Assembly: GCF_002413825.1 (NCBI RefSeq) | Contig: NZ_DHXT01000067.1 | Location: 12,255-50,935 of the forward strand | DNA length: 38,681 bases | Direction: 5' to 3' | From: Rhodoferax sp. UBA5149 | Lineage (GTDB): Bacteria; Pseudomonadota; Gammaproteobacteria; Burkholderiales; Burkholderiaceae_C | In this document: in pieces, positions 38,049-38,681 of the stretch | Layout: the number at the start of each line of letters is the position of its first letter | How positions within the stretch are numbered: the stretch's first letter is position 1 | Position numbers and translations under genes: made by a program | The notes under the pieces: model-generated | What the model was told of the DNA's origin: nothing | The model's database searches: none | The model's input: only the letters and a program-made list of their open reading frames with translations

Positions 38049-38681
38049 CTAAGTGCTGAAGCCACGGGAATCCAACTTGAAAACTGCTACTGCGTTGACC
38101 AGATCATGGGCCTGTGAATTCAGGCTGGAGGCAGCTGCCGCCATCTCCTCCACCAGCGCGGCATTTTGCTGCGTGGCCTGGTCCATCTGGGTGACGGCTT
38201 CGCCTACCTGGGATACCCCGGCACTTTGCTCGGAACTGGCCGCACTGATCTCGCCCATGATGTCGGTGACACGCCGGATGCTGCTCACCACCTCGGTCAT
38301 GGTGGCGCCGGCCTGACCCACCAGCGCGGTGCCGTGCTCGACCCGTTCCACGCTGTCGTTGATGAGCGTCTTGATTTCCTTGGCCGCATCGGCCGAACGA
38401 CCGGCCAGGCTGCGCACCTCGGAGGCCACCACGGCAAAGCCACGGCCTTGCTCGCCAGCGCGGGCCGCTTCCACCGCCGCGTTCAGGGCCAGGATATTGG
38501 TCTGGAAGGCAATGCCGTCGATCACGCTGATGATGTCGGAAATCTTCCTGGAGGAATCGTTGATGCCTTTCATGGTGTCGACCACTTGGGCTACCACGTC
38601 ACCACCCTGGATGGCCACGCTGGAAGCGTTTTGGGCCAACTGATTGGCCTGTTTGGCGTTGTCGGCGTTTTGCTTGACGGT
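38049..38681 (-). CDS. Methyl-accepting chemotaxis protein, partial (C-terminal part)
   Basis: Only the last 210 residues lie in the window; the frame stays open to the right edge, so the sensor and membrane parts are beyond it. The visible part is the signalling hairpin with IAFQTNILALNAAVEAARAG and VVASEVRSLAGRSADAAKEI, ending AVAVFKLDSRGFST. It is nearly identical to the same region of the chemoreceptor at 33161-34894, but lacks the long tail and the WxxF docking end. It is the upstream neighbour of cheA on the same strand. The 178-base gap to cheA shows no terminator. Confidence 0.93.
   Translation of the reverse strand, partial: TVKQNADNAKQANQLAQNASSVAIQGGDVVAQVVDTMKGINDSSRKISDIISVIDGIAFQTNILALNAAVEAARAGEQGRGFAVVASEVRSLAGRSADAAKEIKTLINDSVERVEHGTALVGQAGATMTEVVSSIRRVTDIMGEISAASSEQSAGVSQVGEAVTQMDQATQQNAALVEEMAAAASSLNSQAHDLVNAVAVFKLDSRGFST

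Overview
The window reads as chromosomal DNA of a betaproteobacterium in the Burkholderiales, most like the Comamonadaceae (Rhodoferax/Polaromonas type). This rests on gene content and order, remembered similarity of the proteins to that family, a high-GC coding style, and short interspersed repeats of a kind I associate with that family. Genus assignment is inference. No tRNA, rRNA, CRISPR array, transposase or prophage gene was seen; nearly all of the window is core metabolism and chemotaxis.

Layout. (1) 1-2.3 kb, minus strand: the ribosomal-protein/tRNA-modification operon rpsP-rimM-trmD-rplS, with a promoter before rpsP, a probable second promoter before rplS, alternative hairpins at the rpsP/rimM junction and a terminator after rplS. 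(2) 2.3-5.5 kb: a GNAT acetyltransferase and a TM2-type membrane protein (plus), then a PiT phosphate transporter with its DUF47 accessory protein and a small DMT-type membrane protein (minus). (3) 5.6-18.3 kb: a TCA-cycle block. mdh, a CoA-ester lyase, a small exported protein and acnB form one minus-strand operon. Divergent to it lies a GntR/UTRA regulator, with an A/T-rich palindrome between the two promoters. Then comes an inverted UbiE-like methyltransferase, followed by sdhCDAB-sdhE-gltA and a strong terminator. (4) 18.4-30.3 kb, plus strand: leuC-leuD-leuB-asd-fimV-truA-trpF-trpB-trpA-accD, covering leucine, aspartate-family and tryptophan synthesis, polar pilus/FimV function, tRNA pseudouridylation and fatty-acid synthesis; many junctions overlap. 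(5) 30.3-33.2 kb: a YggT-family membrane protein (minus), lysS and a YgjP-like metallopeptidase (plus). (6) 33.2 kb to the end, minus strand: a chemotaxis cluster read MCP - cheA - PAS-gene remnant - cheW - MCP, with the first MCP cut by the window edge.

The least ordinary signals are: a 46-bp element found five times, twice inside coding sequence (trpF and the CoA-ester lyase) and twice forming the end or start of a gene; two tandem 59-bp hairpin repeats between leuD and leuB; a (CAGAA)6 microsatellite just before the ribosome-binding site of a chemoreceptor gene; a frameshifted PAS-domain remnant between cheA and cheW; mutually exclusive hairpins at the rpsP stop codon; and a methyltransferase of unclear substrate placed inside the otherwise standard gntR-sdh-gltA cluster. 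All function assignments come from motif reading and memory of families; no database search or alignment was run.
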